From a virus, in the IMG/VR virus record IMGVR_UViG_3300032050_000831, positions 1 to 23,545 of that record: DNA of 23,545 bases; one strand, 5' to 3'. Positions within the stretch are counted from its first letter, which is position 1. Every line of letters begins with the position of its first letter. Made by a program: the position numbers and the translations under genes. The notes beneath the pieces are model-generated. The model did no database searches, was not told the origin of the DNA, and saw only the letters and a program-made list of their open reading frames with translations. Below, piece by piece: positions 1 to 8,089 of the stretch.

Positions 1-2
1 AA

Positions 3-2066
3 GCGGAGAAAGGATATTGTTTAGCACCTCCAACATCAGGTTATGAATTTCAAAGTTTACGAACCGAGGCAATTTTAATTAGTGCTGAAGAGCGCGATTT
101 ACTATTGACACTGGCACGATCATTTAATCAGGTTGTTGAAAGTGAGGTTATAGTTCCAAAAAAGATTAAGGATGTCGATGACAGTAGTTTTATCGATAGT
201 CCATTTGACGATTATAATTTGCGCGGTGATATCTTAACTGAATTTACTAAACATGGTTGGACAATTGTCCAGGAAAATGGGACACGTTTCTTTTTGAAAA
301 GACCAGGTGACACATCGAGTAAAACATCAGGCACATATCATAAAGACCTAAATAAGTTTTATTGCTTTAGTACATCGACACAATTCGAAAGTGAAAAAGC
401 ATACAATAAAAGTGCAATCTATTGCCTTTTAAACTGTAATAATGACTGGACTAAATGCTTTAAGGAATTGTTGGATGCTGGATATGGTCGAGTGCGTAAA
501 AACATAAAAAGTAAATATGCATCGGTCATCCATTCGATGAAAGCTGACAATGCCGAAAAGGATGAAATAATAGATGAGATACGTAAGCTGGATGGATTAA
601 GCATTGCTGATTGCGCCGAAATAATAGACAACTACGAAGCTAACCAAGGTAAAAAGATTGCGCAATTTTGGGAGGTCATTCCGAATAAGGATAGAAAGCC
701 GACTATTAAAATTCAGTTGCATAAGTTCACGCAGTTTATTAGTAATCACCTGAACATTTATCGATATCGAATTGATAATACCTTTCGATATGTTAAGATT
801 GAAAAGGGATTAATTGAGGAGGTTAAAATAACAGACATTAAAGATGCTATTTATGATTACATAATGTCATTATCATATGTGTTTGATAGTATCATGCGTG
901 ATGATTTACTTGAGATAGTTCAACAAAGGTCAAACACTTTATTCAGTGATGGTCAGATGGAATTTGTTGAATACACTAATGTTAAAATATTAAAGAGTGA
1001 TAAGCACTATGCATACTTTCCTTTTTTAAATGGCATTGCGCGAGTAAGTGCTACCAACGGCATCGAGTTGTTGGAGTATTCACATGATGACATTAAAAAT
1101 TATGTGGTTTGGAAAAGTTCAGTTATTAAACATGAGATTAAGTTAAACGATAACTTTATTGAGCATCCATTTTATAAATTTATTTGGAAAATAAACGCGG
1201 ATAATACAGACCGTGCTGATTACTGCATGAACATTATCGGTTATCTCCTCCACGATTATAAAGATGAAATGAAACCTTACTGTATTATTTTTGGTGAGGA
1301 AAGTTCAAATCATAAAGTTGGCGGTGGTACTGGAAAGGGATTACTAACGAAAGCCGTTAGCAAATTATGTAAAACGGTTACTATTGATGGAAAAGGATTT
1401 GATCCCAATAAAACGTTTGCTTTTCAACGTATCACTATTGACACTAAAATTATTTTACTTCAGGACACTGAAAAGAATTTACCTTTTGAAAGCTTATTTA
1501 GTAAGATTACTGATGGTTTAACAGTAGAAAAGAAAAATAAAGACGAATTATTTATTGACTACGAAAATTCCCCAAAGTTTTTAATTACCACAAATTATAA
1601 TATCGATAATGAATCTCAAGCATCTAACAGAAGGCAATTTTTACTTGAGTTTAGCAATTTCTTTAATGATAAAAATACACCAGTTGACTACCTGGGCGAA
1701 CATTTATTTATCGGGTGGAATGCTGAACGATGGGATATTTTTTACACTTTCATGTTAACATCAGTTCAGTTTTATTTAGGCAATGACTTGCGTAAAATGG
1801 CTGAATCAGAAACATCAATACAGAAGCGCATTAGTGATAAGTTTACACCTGAATTTTATGATTGGTTTGTTGAGCGAAAAGTGGAGGACTGGACAAAGAT
1901 TAGCAGCTTGTATTCCGAATTTTTAACGCAGTCAGAGTTTAGCGAAAAGGACTATTCTAAACAAAGGTTCAGCAAAGCACTGGATAGTTCATGCAAATTT
2001 TTTGGATTAAAATACGAAAGGTCAAAAGAAGCGGTAACTAAAAACCTGATTGTAAGATGGAATTAA
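3..2066 (+). CDS. Primase-polymerase / SF3 (D5-like) helicase, 5' end missing
   Basis: Replicative primase-helicase. The reading frame is open from base 3, so the gene begins left of the window; a TTG at 105 is not the real start. The first residues include GYCLAPPTSGYEF, which resembles the late part of the bifunctional primase/polymerase (AEP) domain, where a G-Y-x-x-x-P-P stretch is typical. The centre and C-terminus carry an SF3/D5 helicase: Walker A GGGTGKG (about 1320-1340), a Walker B-like ILLQDTE (about 1450), and a sensor stretch FLITTNYNI followed by an arginine-containing SNRR (about 1580-1632). The last ~70 residues look like a winged-helix cap. The next helicase gene starts 10 bases before this stop. 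Such fused proteins prime and unwind DNA at phage forks. Helicase call firm; primase part inferred from a fragment. Confidence 0.88.
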   Translation, partial: AEKGYCLAPPTSGYEFQSLRTEAILISAEERDLLLTLARSFNQVVESEVIVPKKIKDVDDSSFIDSPFDDYNLRGDILTEFTKHGWTIVQENGTRFFLKRPGDTSSKTSGTYHKDLNKFYCFSTSTQFESEKAYNKSAIYCLLNCNNDWTKCFKELLDAGYGRVRKNIKSKYASVIHSMKADNAEKDEIIDEIRKLDGLSIADCAEIIDNYEANQGKKIAQFWEVIPNKDRKPTIKIQLHKFTQFISNHLNIYRYRIDNTFRYVKIEKGLIEEVKITDIKDAIYDYIMSLSYVFDSIMRDDLLEIVQQRSNTLFSDGQMEFVEYTNVKILKSDKHYAYFPFLNGIARVSATNGIELLEYSHDDIKNYVVWKSSVIKHEIKLNDNFIEHPFYKFIWKINADNTDRADYCMNIIGYLLHDYKDEMKPYCIIFGEESSNHKVGGGTGKGLLTKAVSKLCKTVTIDGKGFDPNKTFAFQRITIDTKIILLQDTEKNLPFESLFSKITDGLTVEKKNKDELFIDYENSPKFLITTNYNIDNESQASNRRQFLLEFSNFFNDKNTPVDYLGEHLFIGWNAERWDIFYTFMLTSVQFYLGNDLRKMAESETSIQKRISDKFTPEFYDWFVERKVEDWTKISSLYSEFLTQSEFSEKDYSKQRFSKALDSSCKFFGLKYERSKEAVTKNLIVRWN

Positions 2067-3280
2067 GAGATTATCAAAAAAGGATAGCGCAACAGACTGC
2101 TGAAAAGGTCAGAGAGTTTGGCTTTTGTTATATTGCCGCGGAGGTGCGTACTGGCAAAACATTAATGGCACTAAAAGCGGCTGAATTATTAGGTAAAAAG
2201 AATGTTTTATTTTTGACTAAAAAGAAAGCCATCAAAAGTATTGAAGATGACTACACTAACTTCGGATTTAGTTATAAAATTAGGGTAATTAATTACGAAA
2301 GCATACACAAAATTAGGGATAACTTTGACCTAATAATATGTGATGAGGCACATACTTTAGGTGCTTTTCCAAAACCAAGTTTACGCGTTTCACAACTTCG
2401 TAATTTTTATTATGAAACGGATAAGATACTTTTAAGTGGCACACCGCATCCCGAAAGTTATAGTCAGATATTTCATCAATTTTTTGTTTGCCAAAAAAAT
2501 CCATTTGTTGGAATGAACTTTTACCAGTGGGCAAAAATCTATGTTAACATTAAGCAAAAGCAATTTGGCTATGGTATCGTAAATGATTATAGCGAAGTTT
2601 ATGAATCTAAATTATTTCCGAAAATTGATGATTATTTTATTAGATGGTCACAAAAAAGTAGTGGATTTGTCACTGAAATTACAGAGGAAGTCCTTTATGT
2701 AAAAATGAACAGTGATGTATATAATATTGCTGATGAATTAGAAGCTAATAAAGTTATTCAATTACCTGATGGGGATGTATTGGCTGATACTGGTGTTAAA
2801 TTAATGGGTAAATTACATCAGCTTTATTCAGGTACTATTTTAACTGAAGATAATCAAGGAATAATAATAGATACTACTAAAGCTGAATTTATAAAAAAAC
2901 ATTTTGAGGGTAAAAAAATCGGCATTTTTTATAAGTTTAGGACAGAATTAGTAATGTTATATAAGGTCTTTGGAAGAGCGTTAACAGAGGATTTACATGA
3001 GTTTGACACTACCGATAAGATTATAGCATTACAAATGGTAAGTGGACGCGAGGGTATTAGTTTGAAAAATGCTGAATATTTAGTGTTTATGAATATTGAT
3101 TTTTCAGCAGTTACCTACTTTCAAGCACGTGATAGGATGACAACCAATGTCAGGACTTTTAACAAAATATTTTGGATATTTGCAATTAATGGTATTGAGC
3201 ATAAAATTTACAATGCCGTAAAAAATAAAAAAAATTATACGTTGCGACTTTTCAAAAAAGATTATGTACTTTCTCTATAA
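2057..3280 (+). CDS. SF2 DEAD/DEAH-box helicase
   Basis: A 407-residue superfamily 2 helicase, ATP-dependent, acting on phage DNA during replication or recombination. Visible motifs in order: Q-like N-terminus with LRDYQ (residues 3-7), Walker A EVRTGKT (29-35), DEAH (96-99), motif III LLSGTP (125-130), motif V-like SGREGISL (329-336) and motif VI QARDR (356-360). The length is near the minimum for a two-RecA-domain SNF2/ERCC3-like phage helicase, with no extra nuclease domain. ATG at 2057 overlaps the preceding helicase gene by 10 bases, so the two are translationally linked. The 3' end overlaps the following endonuclease by 17 bases. Confidence 0.92.
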   Translation: MELRDYQKRIAQQTAEKVREFGFCYIAAEVRTGKTLMALKAAELLGKKNVLFLTKKKAIKSIEDDYTNFGFSYKIRVINYESIHKIRDNFDLIICDEAHTLGAFPKPSLRVSQLRNFYYETDKILLSGTPHPESYSQIFHQFFVCQKNPFVGMNFYQWAKIYVNIKQKQFGYGIVNDYSEVYESKLFPKIDDYFIRWSQKSSGFVTEITEEVLYVKMNSDVYNIADELEANKVIQLPDGDVLADTGVKLMGKLHQLYSGTILTEDNQGIIIDTTKAEFIKKHFEGKKIGIFYKFRTELVMLYKVFGRALTEDLHEFDTTDKIIALQMVSGREGISLKNAEYLVFMNIDFSAVTYFQARDRMTTNVRTFNKIFWIFAINGIEHKIYNAVKNKKNYTLRLFKKDYVLSL

Positions 3281-3914
3281 ACACTATTATGACAATAAAG
3301 TTTTCTATGTAGGCATTGGCAAATGCAGAAAAAATAACGGCATTAGTAAATATCACCGAGCATACGATGAAAGCAAAAGAAGTGTAGCGTGGAAAGAAAT
3401 GGCAAAGGATGGATTTCGTTTTGAAATAGTGGAGGAGAGTGAAGATAGAAAGCATATCATGGAGCGCGAAAAATACTGGATAAAACATTATGGTCGGCGC
3501 ATCGATGGTGGTAAGTTGGTAAACATATTACCAGGCGGCAATTTAGTTTTGGAAGATCCTATTAAAAAGCGCAATCGAATGATTGGTAATAAAAATAGGT
3601 TAGGTAAAAAGTTTAGTGAAAAGTCAATTGCACTTATTAGTTATAAATCTAAAGGCAATAAAAACGCAATTGGTTATCGTAGTTATGCAGCTAAATTGAA
3701 ATATAGTTTCGCTAAATTAGGTAATACATATGCAAAAGGTAAGTTTGGTAATAAAAGTGGTAAGTTGCTAAATGTTGAAACTGGGCTTATCTTTGACAAT
3801 ATTCATGAGATTAATGACTTCTTTTTTAATGGTTCTGTAAAAACTTTCCTAACTTTGAAAACCTACATTGCAAAAGGTGTAACGTTTAAAGGATTAACAT
3901 TTTATCGCGTATGA
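3264..3914 (+). CDS. GIY-YIG (homing-type) endonuclease
   Basis: A 216-residue free-standing endonuclease. The N-terminus has the GIY-YIG fold signature in variant form: YFLYKHY (2-8), a short spacer, then FYVGIGK (14-20), followed by a basic stretch with HRAY (31-34), EREKYWIKHYG (67-77; a Glu here is the expected metal ligand) and NILPGGN (87-93), a common end of this domain. Residues ~95-150 are Lys/Asn/Gly-rich with GKKFSEKSIALISYKSKGNK, resembling NUMOD3-type DNA-binding repeats of homing endonucleases. The family cuts DNA at a cognate site and spreads its own gene. It starts inside the 3' end of the helicase gene and ends 4 bases into the tail fibre gene, so it is inserted without breaking either. 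A non-mobile repair nuclease is the less likely alternative. Confidence 0.85.
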   Translation: MYFLYKHYYDNKVFYVGIGKCRKNNGISKYHRAYDESKRSVAWKEMAKDGFRFEIVEESEDRKHIMEREKYWIKHYGRRIDGGKLVNILPGGNLVLEDPIKKRNRMIGNKNRLGKKFSEKSIALISYKSKGNKNAIGYRSYAAKLKYSFAKLGNTYAKGKFGNKSGKLLNVETGLIFDNIHEINDFFFNGSVKTFLTLKTYIAKGVTFKGLTFYRV

Positions 3915-5569
3915 GTTATCAATTTATAGATGAAAGTGCAACTATACTTAAAGTTATTGTCGATGGTGATGAACTTTTATTTAAAAAGGTTTATTGTTCA
4001 ACGGCGGTCGATGGTGATTATTTTATTTTAAATACCCACGAATACGAAAGTTCAATTTATCGTCAGGAGTTTAAATTGTTATACACCGATTGCACAAGTC
4101 CATCAGTAGCATCAGCAATAGCATTGCAAACTGCGGTAGATGCAATTATAAATAATTATGCTGGTACTTCAACTGGTGGTGGTATACTACACGGCACGGC
4201 ATCAGGAACTGATACTTATGCGGTAAGTATAACTGGTGTTACTTCTTATGCGGATGGTGATGCATACTTGGTTAGGTTTACTAATGGTAACACAACTGGA
4301 TGTACATTAAACGTAAATTCTTTAGGTGCTAAAGCACTTTATCGCAATAATGATGGTGCATTAATAGGCGGTGACATTGTAGATGGCGGTGAGATTTTAA
4401 CCGTTTATAATTCAACTACTGATGCTTTTCAGTGTATAGGTACTGCACCAAACACATTGCTTGCATACGTAACAAATGCTGATAGTGTAACGATTACTAA
4501 AGGTCAAGCGGTATATGCTTTTGGTGGTACTGGCGACCGATTAAGAGTTAAGCTTGCATCGAATACCACTGATGCGACATCAGCACAAACCATCGGAGTT
4601 GTTCAATCGACATCAATAGCAGCAAATCAGAAAGGATTAATCATCATGCAAGGTCAGCTTGACAACTTATCGATATTACCAACATCGACTTGGGCGGATG
4701 GTGATCCTATTTATTTAGGTGCAACGGCTGGTTCGTTTACTAAAATTAAACCATCAGCACCAAACCATTTAGTTTATGTTGGCTATGTACTTACTGCAAG
4801 TCCTGGTTCAGCGGGTAGAATGTATGTGCGTCCGCAGAATGGTTATGAGTTGGATGAACTACATGATGTGCAAGCAACCGCACCAAACAATAATGACACT
4901 TTATATTTTGATAGTTCAGTTAGTCAGTGGAAGACTGCATCTATTGCAACCATTACTGGTAATGCAAGTGCATCAAACACTGGAGTATTATCCTCTACAG
5001 ACTGGAGTACATTTAATGGTAAGGTTACCTCGCCTTGGGCATATAGGTTAAGTGGTAGATTTTACACCCCTTCAACTAATGCATTAGCTATTGGCTCAAC
5101 ACCTAACGTAGCAAATAGCATTAGATATAGTCCAGTTATAATTGAGAGAGATATTACTATTACACAGTTAGGTATTTCAGTTGTAACAATAGCTGGGACT
5201 GGTAATACTGCGAGAGTAGGTATTTATTCAAACAATGCATCTACTAACCAACCATCAAGTAGATTAGTTGACAGTGGTACGATTACTTTAGATGGTTCAA
5301 CTGGACAAAGGATTGTAACTGGATTATCAGTAACATTAACTAAAGGATTATATTGGTTTGCTTATTTTAGCAACGCAAGCACTGGAACTGTTGCATCAAT
5401 AGCTAATTTAAATTTACCTGATGTTATTGGTACTACTGGGACATTAAATAATGGACTTATAACTGGTTATAGTCAATCATTAACCTACACAACTTTGCCA
5501 GCATCAGCATCGAGTTTAGGTAACATATTTAGTGGGGCAAATTCATACTGCATTTATTATTATTATTAA
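3911..5569 (+). CDS. Tail fibre / receptor-binding protein
   Basis: A 552-residue beta-rich protein, poor in charged residues and rich in Thr, Ser, Asn and Gly, as in phage fibres. Residues 1-80 form a distinct N-terminal domain likely to attach to the tail. Residues ~90-178 and ~183-310 form two Gly/Thr-rich repeating modules; the second (from VTNADSVTITKGQAVY to MYVRPQNG) looks like a module common in Bacteroidota phage fibres. LSSTDWSTFNGK (360-371) is a hinge-like motif, and 375-552 is a C-terminal beta domain that could be the receptor-binding tip. The chain ends in four tyrosines encoded by repeated TAT. No catalytic depolymerase motif is visible. It overlaps the endonuclease stop by 4 bases. 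Function inferred from composition and context. Confidence 0.78.
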   Translation: MSYQFIDESATILKVIVDGDELLFKKVYCSTAVDGDYFILNTHEYESSIYRQEFKLLYTDCTSPSVASAIALQTAVDAIINNYAGTSTGGGILHGTASGTDTYAVSITGVTSYADGDAYLVRFTNGNTTGCTLNVNSLGAKALYRNNDGALIGGDIVDGGEILTVYNSTTDAFQCIGTAPNTLLAYVTNADSVTITKGQAVYAFGGTGDRLRVKLASNTTDATSAQTIGVVQSTSIAANQKGLIIMQGQLDNLSILPTSTWADGDPIYLGATAGSFTKIKPSAPNHLVYVGYVLTASPGSAGRMYVRPQNGYELDELHDVQATAPNNNDTLYFDSSVSQWKTASIATITGNASASNTGVLSSTDWSTFNGKVTSPWAYRLSGRFYTPSTNALAIGSTPNVANSIRYSPVIIERDITITQLGISVVTIAGTGNTARVGIYSNNASTNQPSSRLVDSGTITLDGSTGQRIVTGLSVTLTKGLYWFAYFSNASTGTVASIANLNLPDVIGTTGTLNNGLITGYSQSLTYTTLPASASSLGNIFSGANSYCIYYYY

Positions 5570-5570
5570 A

Positions 5571-5870
5571 ATGGGACAAGACATAATTTACCAATGGGTT
5601 GAAGATGGAGTAAATCAGGTTGTATCAGTTACAAATACACCAACCATCAATTATGAGTTATCAGGTTATATCGACTTGGTAGCTGGGAGAGCAACAGTAA
5701 GTTCTTATCATGCTGGTAAAGCGGTTATACTTACGCGTAATCAGGACAACACTACCTTAATCGGTAACGTGTACATATTTTCGCCTAACACGGTTAACAA
5801 CGTAAGCTTTGAGATTAGGTCAACTAACACCAGCGATAACGGTACTATTTATTGGCAAATAGTGGAGTAG
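5571..5870 (+). CDS. Small putative structural protein after the tail fibre
   Basis: A 99-residue protein not recognised by family. The ATG at 5571 sits one base after the fibre stop and is preferred; an in-frame ATG at 5532 would overlap the fibre gene by 38 bases and add a low-complexity Ile run. The sequence is beta-rich (YELSGYIDLVAGRATVSSY, then GKAVILTRNQDNTTLIGNVY) and ends IYWQIVE. It has no signal peptide, membrane segment or cysteines. Position directly after the fibre suggests a fibre accessory, fibre chaperone or small tip protein. A 61-base gap follows, the longest before the capsid leader. Confidence 0.7.
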   Translation: MGQDIIYQWVEDGVNQVVSVTNTPTINYELSGYIDLVAGRATVSSYHAGKAVILTRNQDNTTLIGNVYIFSPNTVNNVSFEIRSTNTSDNGTIYWQIVE

Positions 5871-5871
5871 T

Positions 5872-5892
5872 TATTTAGATTAATTCTAAATA
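5872..5892 (+). other. AT-rich hairpin in a 61-base gap
   Basis: Just after the stop at 5870, TATTTAGA (5872-5879) pairs with TCTAAATA (5885-5892) around the loop TTAAT: a perfect 8-bp stem with a single G-C pair. No T-run follows, so it is a weak candidate for a terminator; it could be an mRNA processing or stability element. The remainder of the gap holds short ATCA tandem repeats (about 5909-5920) before the next ATG. I see no TAnnTTTG promoter match here. Confidence 0.35.
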
Positions 5893-5931
5893 GATTAGTC
5901 AATAGTCTATCAATCAATCAATTATAAATCA

Positions 5932-6075
5932 ATGGCGAAAGCAACCAAAACAATAAGCACAAGGTTCATCAAAAAGGCGAGGCGTAAGCGACCTGGTGTG
6001 CATTCCAAAAAGAAAAATAGTGGACTAAAAATGTCCAAAAATTACCGCAAGAAATACAAAGGTCAAGGTGCTTGA
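5932..6075 (+). CDS. 47-residue highly basic protein
   Basis: A short ORF: ATG at 5932, TGA at 6073. The protein starts MAKATKTISTRF, has a central KKARRKRPGVHSKKKNSG and ends KMSKNYRKKYKGQGA. About 18 of 47 residues are Lys or Arg and there is no acidic residue, so it should bind nucleic acid or a packaged polymer. The RPGVHSK and KKYKGQG segments look conserved rather than random, and I have the impression of similar small proteins in other Bacteroidota phages, which I cannot verify here. The next gene overlaps its last 8 bases, which supports translation. It could be a virion DNA-associated peptide or a helper of the adjacent nuclease. Function unknown. Confidence 0.65.
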   Translation: MAKATKTISTRFIKKARRKRPGVHSKKKNSGLKMSKNYRKKYKGQGA

Positions 6076-6328
6076 GAGTGTATATCAAAAGAAAGTAATT
6101 GCCAAATATGAAAAGGATGGGTACTATGTTATTAAATTGGCTAAAACGAATAAGAACGGCATACCTGACTTATTGTGCATCAAACCGAGTGAGGTATTAT
6201 TTGTGGAGGTCAAGAACGAGAAAGGGAGGTTGAGTGAATTGCAGAAGTACCGCATTAAAGAATTAGAAACAAACGGATTTAAAGTTATTGTAGATAAATA
6301 TGAAATGGACAATCATTCATCCAAGTAG
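6068..6328 (+). CDS. VRR-NUC domain nuclease
   Basis: An 86-residue single-domain protein of the PD-(D/E)XK superfamily, VRR-NUC family. Catalytic signature: D34 in GIPDLL, then E47-x-K49 in FVEVKNEKG, then a conserved Gln in SELQKY (Q59). These are the metal-binding and active-site residues of the family, which includes virus-type replication and repair nucleases such as FAN1's catalytic domain. Phage stand-alone versions are usually 80-120 residues, so it looks complete. The only start giving the whole domain is GTG at 6068, overlapping the basic protein by 8 bases. Its 3' end overlaps the next gene by 29 bases. The likely job is cutting branched or flap DNA during replication or packaging. 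It lies away from the helicases, among tail and sugar genes. Confidence 0.85.
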   Translation: MLESVYQKKVIAKYEKDGYYVIKLAKTNKNGIPDLLCIKPSEVLFVEVKNEKGRLSELQKYRIKELETNGFKVIVDKYEMDNHSSK

Positions 6329-6947
6329 AGGTCGATGCCAAAAAGCATTTGAAGCAGCAGAGAGTTGCATTAATAACTTCGATAGTAGTGTAGATACACT
6401 TGAGTACATTGTGAGTATTGATAGTGACGATGCAGAACAAACGTGTTATGCGCAATGGTGCGTGCCATCAGGAATTACTTTGATCATTAACAATAACCGT
6501 TCATTAGTCGATGCGTGCAACAATGCGGCAAAGATTGCCAGTGGTGATTGCTTCCTTGTTTTATCGGATGACTTCCTAACACCGCGTCACTGGAACGAAC
6601 TACTTAAGCTTAAGATTGACCGCGATATGTATGGCATCCTGGTTAATGATGGTATAAGTGATGGTGACATTATGAGTTTGCCTATCATGAGCAAAAGCTT
6701 ATACGAGCGCATAGGTTACATCTACCATCCCGAATTCTTTAGTCTGTTTGCTGACAATGCTCTGTTGGATGTGGTTAAGAAGTTAGATTGCCTAATTGAT
6801 TGCAGACATCTATTGTTTGAGCATATGCATTACATTGTAGGTAAAGCACCTAAAGATGCAACTTATGAGCGCGAGAATAGTCACTATGCATACACCAATG
6901 GTAAGATGATTTACGATAAACTAAAGAAGCGCGGTTATGACCTCTAA
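6300..6947 (+). CDS. Glycosyltransferase, GT-A / family 2-like
   Basis: A 215-residue protein with the layout of a GT-A sugar transferase. The start MKWTIIHPSRGR is the typical first beta strand and loop. IVSIDSDD (37-44) is the nucleotide-contacting strand. LVDACNNAAKIASGDCFLVLSDDF (69-92) is the helix and strand leading to the metal-binding DXD equivalent, here SDD at 89-91. An acidic ADNALLDVVKK (151-161) is a candidate for the catalytic base region. No membrane segment is visible, so it should be cytoplasmic and use a nucleotide-sugar donor. It overlaps the nuclease by 29 bases and the next transferase by 11. The acceptor cannot be told from sequence. It could be virion protein, phage DNA or a host glycan. 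Confidence 0.75.
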   Translation: MKWTIIHPSRGRCQKAFEAAESCINNFDSSVDTLEYIVSIDSDDAEQTCYAQWCVPSGITLIINNNRSLVDACNNAAKIASGDCFLVLSDDFLTPRHWNELLKLKIDRDMYGILVNDGISDGDIMSLPIMSKSLYERIGYIYHPEFFSLFADNALLDVVKKLDCLIDCRHLLFEHMHYIVGKAPKDATYERENSHYAYTNGKMIYDKLKKRGYDL

Positions 6948-7503
6948 AAAGTATTTGACCATTCTCATACCTACACTTAAGAAGCGTGGCTTTTACCTTG
7001 AGCGGTTAATGAAGTGCTTGAATGCGCAAGATCAAACGCACGTGGAGATTATTAGTTGCGTTAATGAAGGTAACGTAAACATAGGTAAGATTAGAAACCT
7101 AATGCTTAAGCAAGTCCAAACACCTTACTGTGTCTTTATTGATGACGATGACCTGGTAGCAGACACATACATAAGCGACCACATAGAGATGATAAGCATG
7201 GGCGTGGATGTGATAGGATTTAAAGGTTTGATTTATACTGATGGTCGCAATCCGATTGAGTTCGTTCATAAGCATGGTCAGACTTATGAAACGGCAAAGC
7301 AAGGCAAGTACCCGATTTACCATCGCCCGATAATGCACATTAACGCCATACGAACCGAGATAGCATTAAAGGTTGGTTATCCTGAAAAGACATTTGGTGA
7401 GGACAAAGATTATGGTTTGAAGTTAGCTAATAGCGGTTTGGTTACCAGTGCTGGCTTTATTGATAAGGTTGAGTATTATTACTATTATAGAACAAAAAAA
7501 TAA
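6937..7503 (+). CDS. Family 2 glycosyltransferase (short GT-A)
   Basis: A 188-residue GT-A transferase: YLTILIPTLKKR (6-17) at the N-terminus, NIGKIRNLML (48-57) contacting the nucleotide, CVFIDDDD (65-72) as the metal-binding DXD motif, and FGEDKDYGLKL (153-163) matching the ED base motif of family 2. It is shorter than typical family 2 enzymes (around 250-300) because it stops soon after the core, at a Tyr-rich tail. It has no transmembrane helix. It overlaps the previous gene by 11 bases and shares one base with the next (TAATG), so the three sugar genes are co-translated. Enzyme class is clear; donor and acceptor are unknown. Confidence 0.87.
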   Translation: MTSKKYLTILIPTLKKRGFYLERLMKCLNAQDQTHVEIISCVNEGNVNIGKIRNLMLKQVQTPYCVFIDDDDLVADTYISDHIEMISMGVDVIGFKGLIYTDGRNPIEFVHKHGQTYETAKQGKYPIYHRPIMHINAIRTEIALKVGYPEKTFGEDKDYGLKLANSGLVTSAGFIDKVEYYYYYRTKK

Positions 7504-8081
7504 TGTATAGTCAAAATAACGAAGAGCAAATAATCCTAAACTATTTAGGTGATAGCACTGGTCACTTCTTGGACATTGGTGCTTTTGATGGAATAACTTT
7601 TAGCAACACTTACGAGTTAGTTAAGCGCGGATGGACTGGTGTAATGGTTGAGGCATCACCACGAACATTTATAAAGTTGCAAGAAAATGTGGAGGAGTAT
7701 AAAAATAAATTAACTTTGGTTAATGCGTGCATTGTTACAGATGACCAAAAGTTGGTTGACTTTTACGATAACATCCAAGCGACTGCAACGCATAACTTAC
7801 CGAATGTAGAGAAATGGAAAAAGCAAACACCATTTGATATGATAGCAGTAATGACTTGTCATCATAAGACCTTACTTGAAAAGGTTGGACATATGTACGA
7901 TTTTGTGAATATTGATGTGGAAGGTAGTTCGACTGATTTGTTCATGTGCCTTTATGATGAACTACCTGATGTTAAGATATGGTGCGTTGAGCATGATGGT
8001 AACGATAAAGCAATAATTGAGAAGGCGAAAGGATGTAAGGTGTTATTGCGTAATGGTGAGAATTTAATATTAGCTAAATAA
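7503..8081 (+). CDS. FkbM-type SAM-dependent methyltransferase
   Basis: A 192-residue class I methyltransferase. SAM-binding motif I is FLDIGAFDGITFSNT (22-36), the acidic end of strand 2 is GVMVEASP (46-53), and FVNIDVEGSS (134-143) is the motif characteristic of the FkbM family, which O-methylates sugars or polyketides. The N-terminal MYSQNNEEQIILNYL is also typical of the family. It follows two glycosyltransferases with a one-base overlap, so methyl capping of the sugar they transfer is the natural reading. The stop lies 8 bases before the small terminase start. Family firm; substrate inferred. Confidence 0.88.
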   Translation: MYSQNNEEQIILNYLGDSTGHFLDIGAFDGITFSNTYELVKRGWTGVMVEASPRTFIKLQENVEEYKNKLTLVNACIVTDDQKLVDFYDNIQATATHNLPNVEKWKKQTPFDMIAVMTCHHKTLLEKVGHMYDFVNIDVEGSSTDLFMCLYDELPDVKIWCVEHDGNDKAIIEKAKGCKVLLRNGENLILAK

Positions 8082-8089
8082 ACTGATAT

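Noticed and set aside
4776-5051. A 91-codon + strand frame inside the fibre gene
   Set aside because: Met/Leu/Val-rich shadow in another frame of a convincing structural gene; no start context or neighbours of its own.
5532-5570. Earlier ATG for the small protein after the fibre
   Set aside because: It would overlap the fibre gene by 38 bases and add an Ile-rich low-complexity start; ATG 5571 gives a clean one-base gap.
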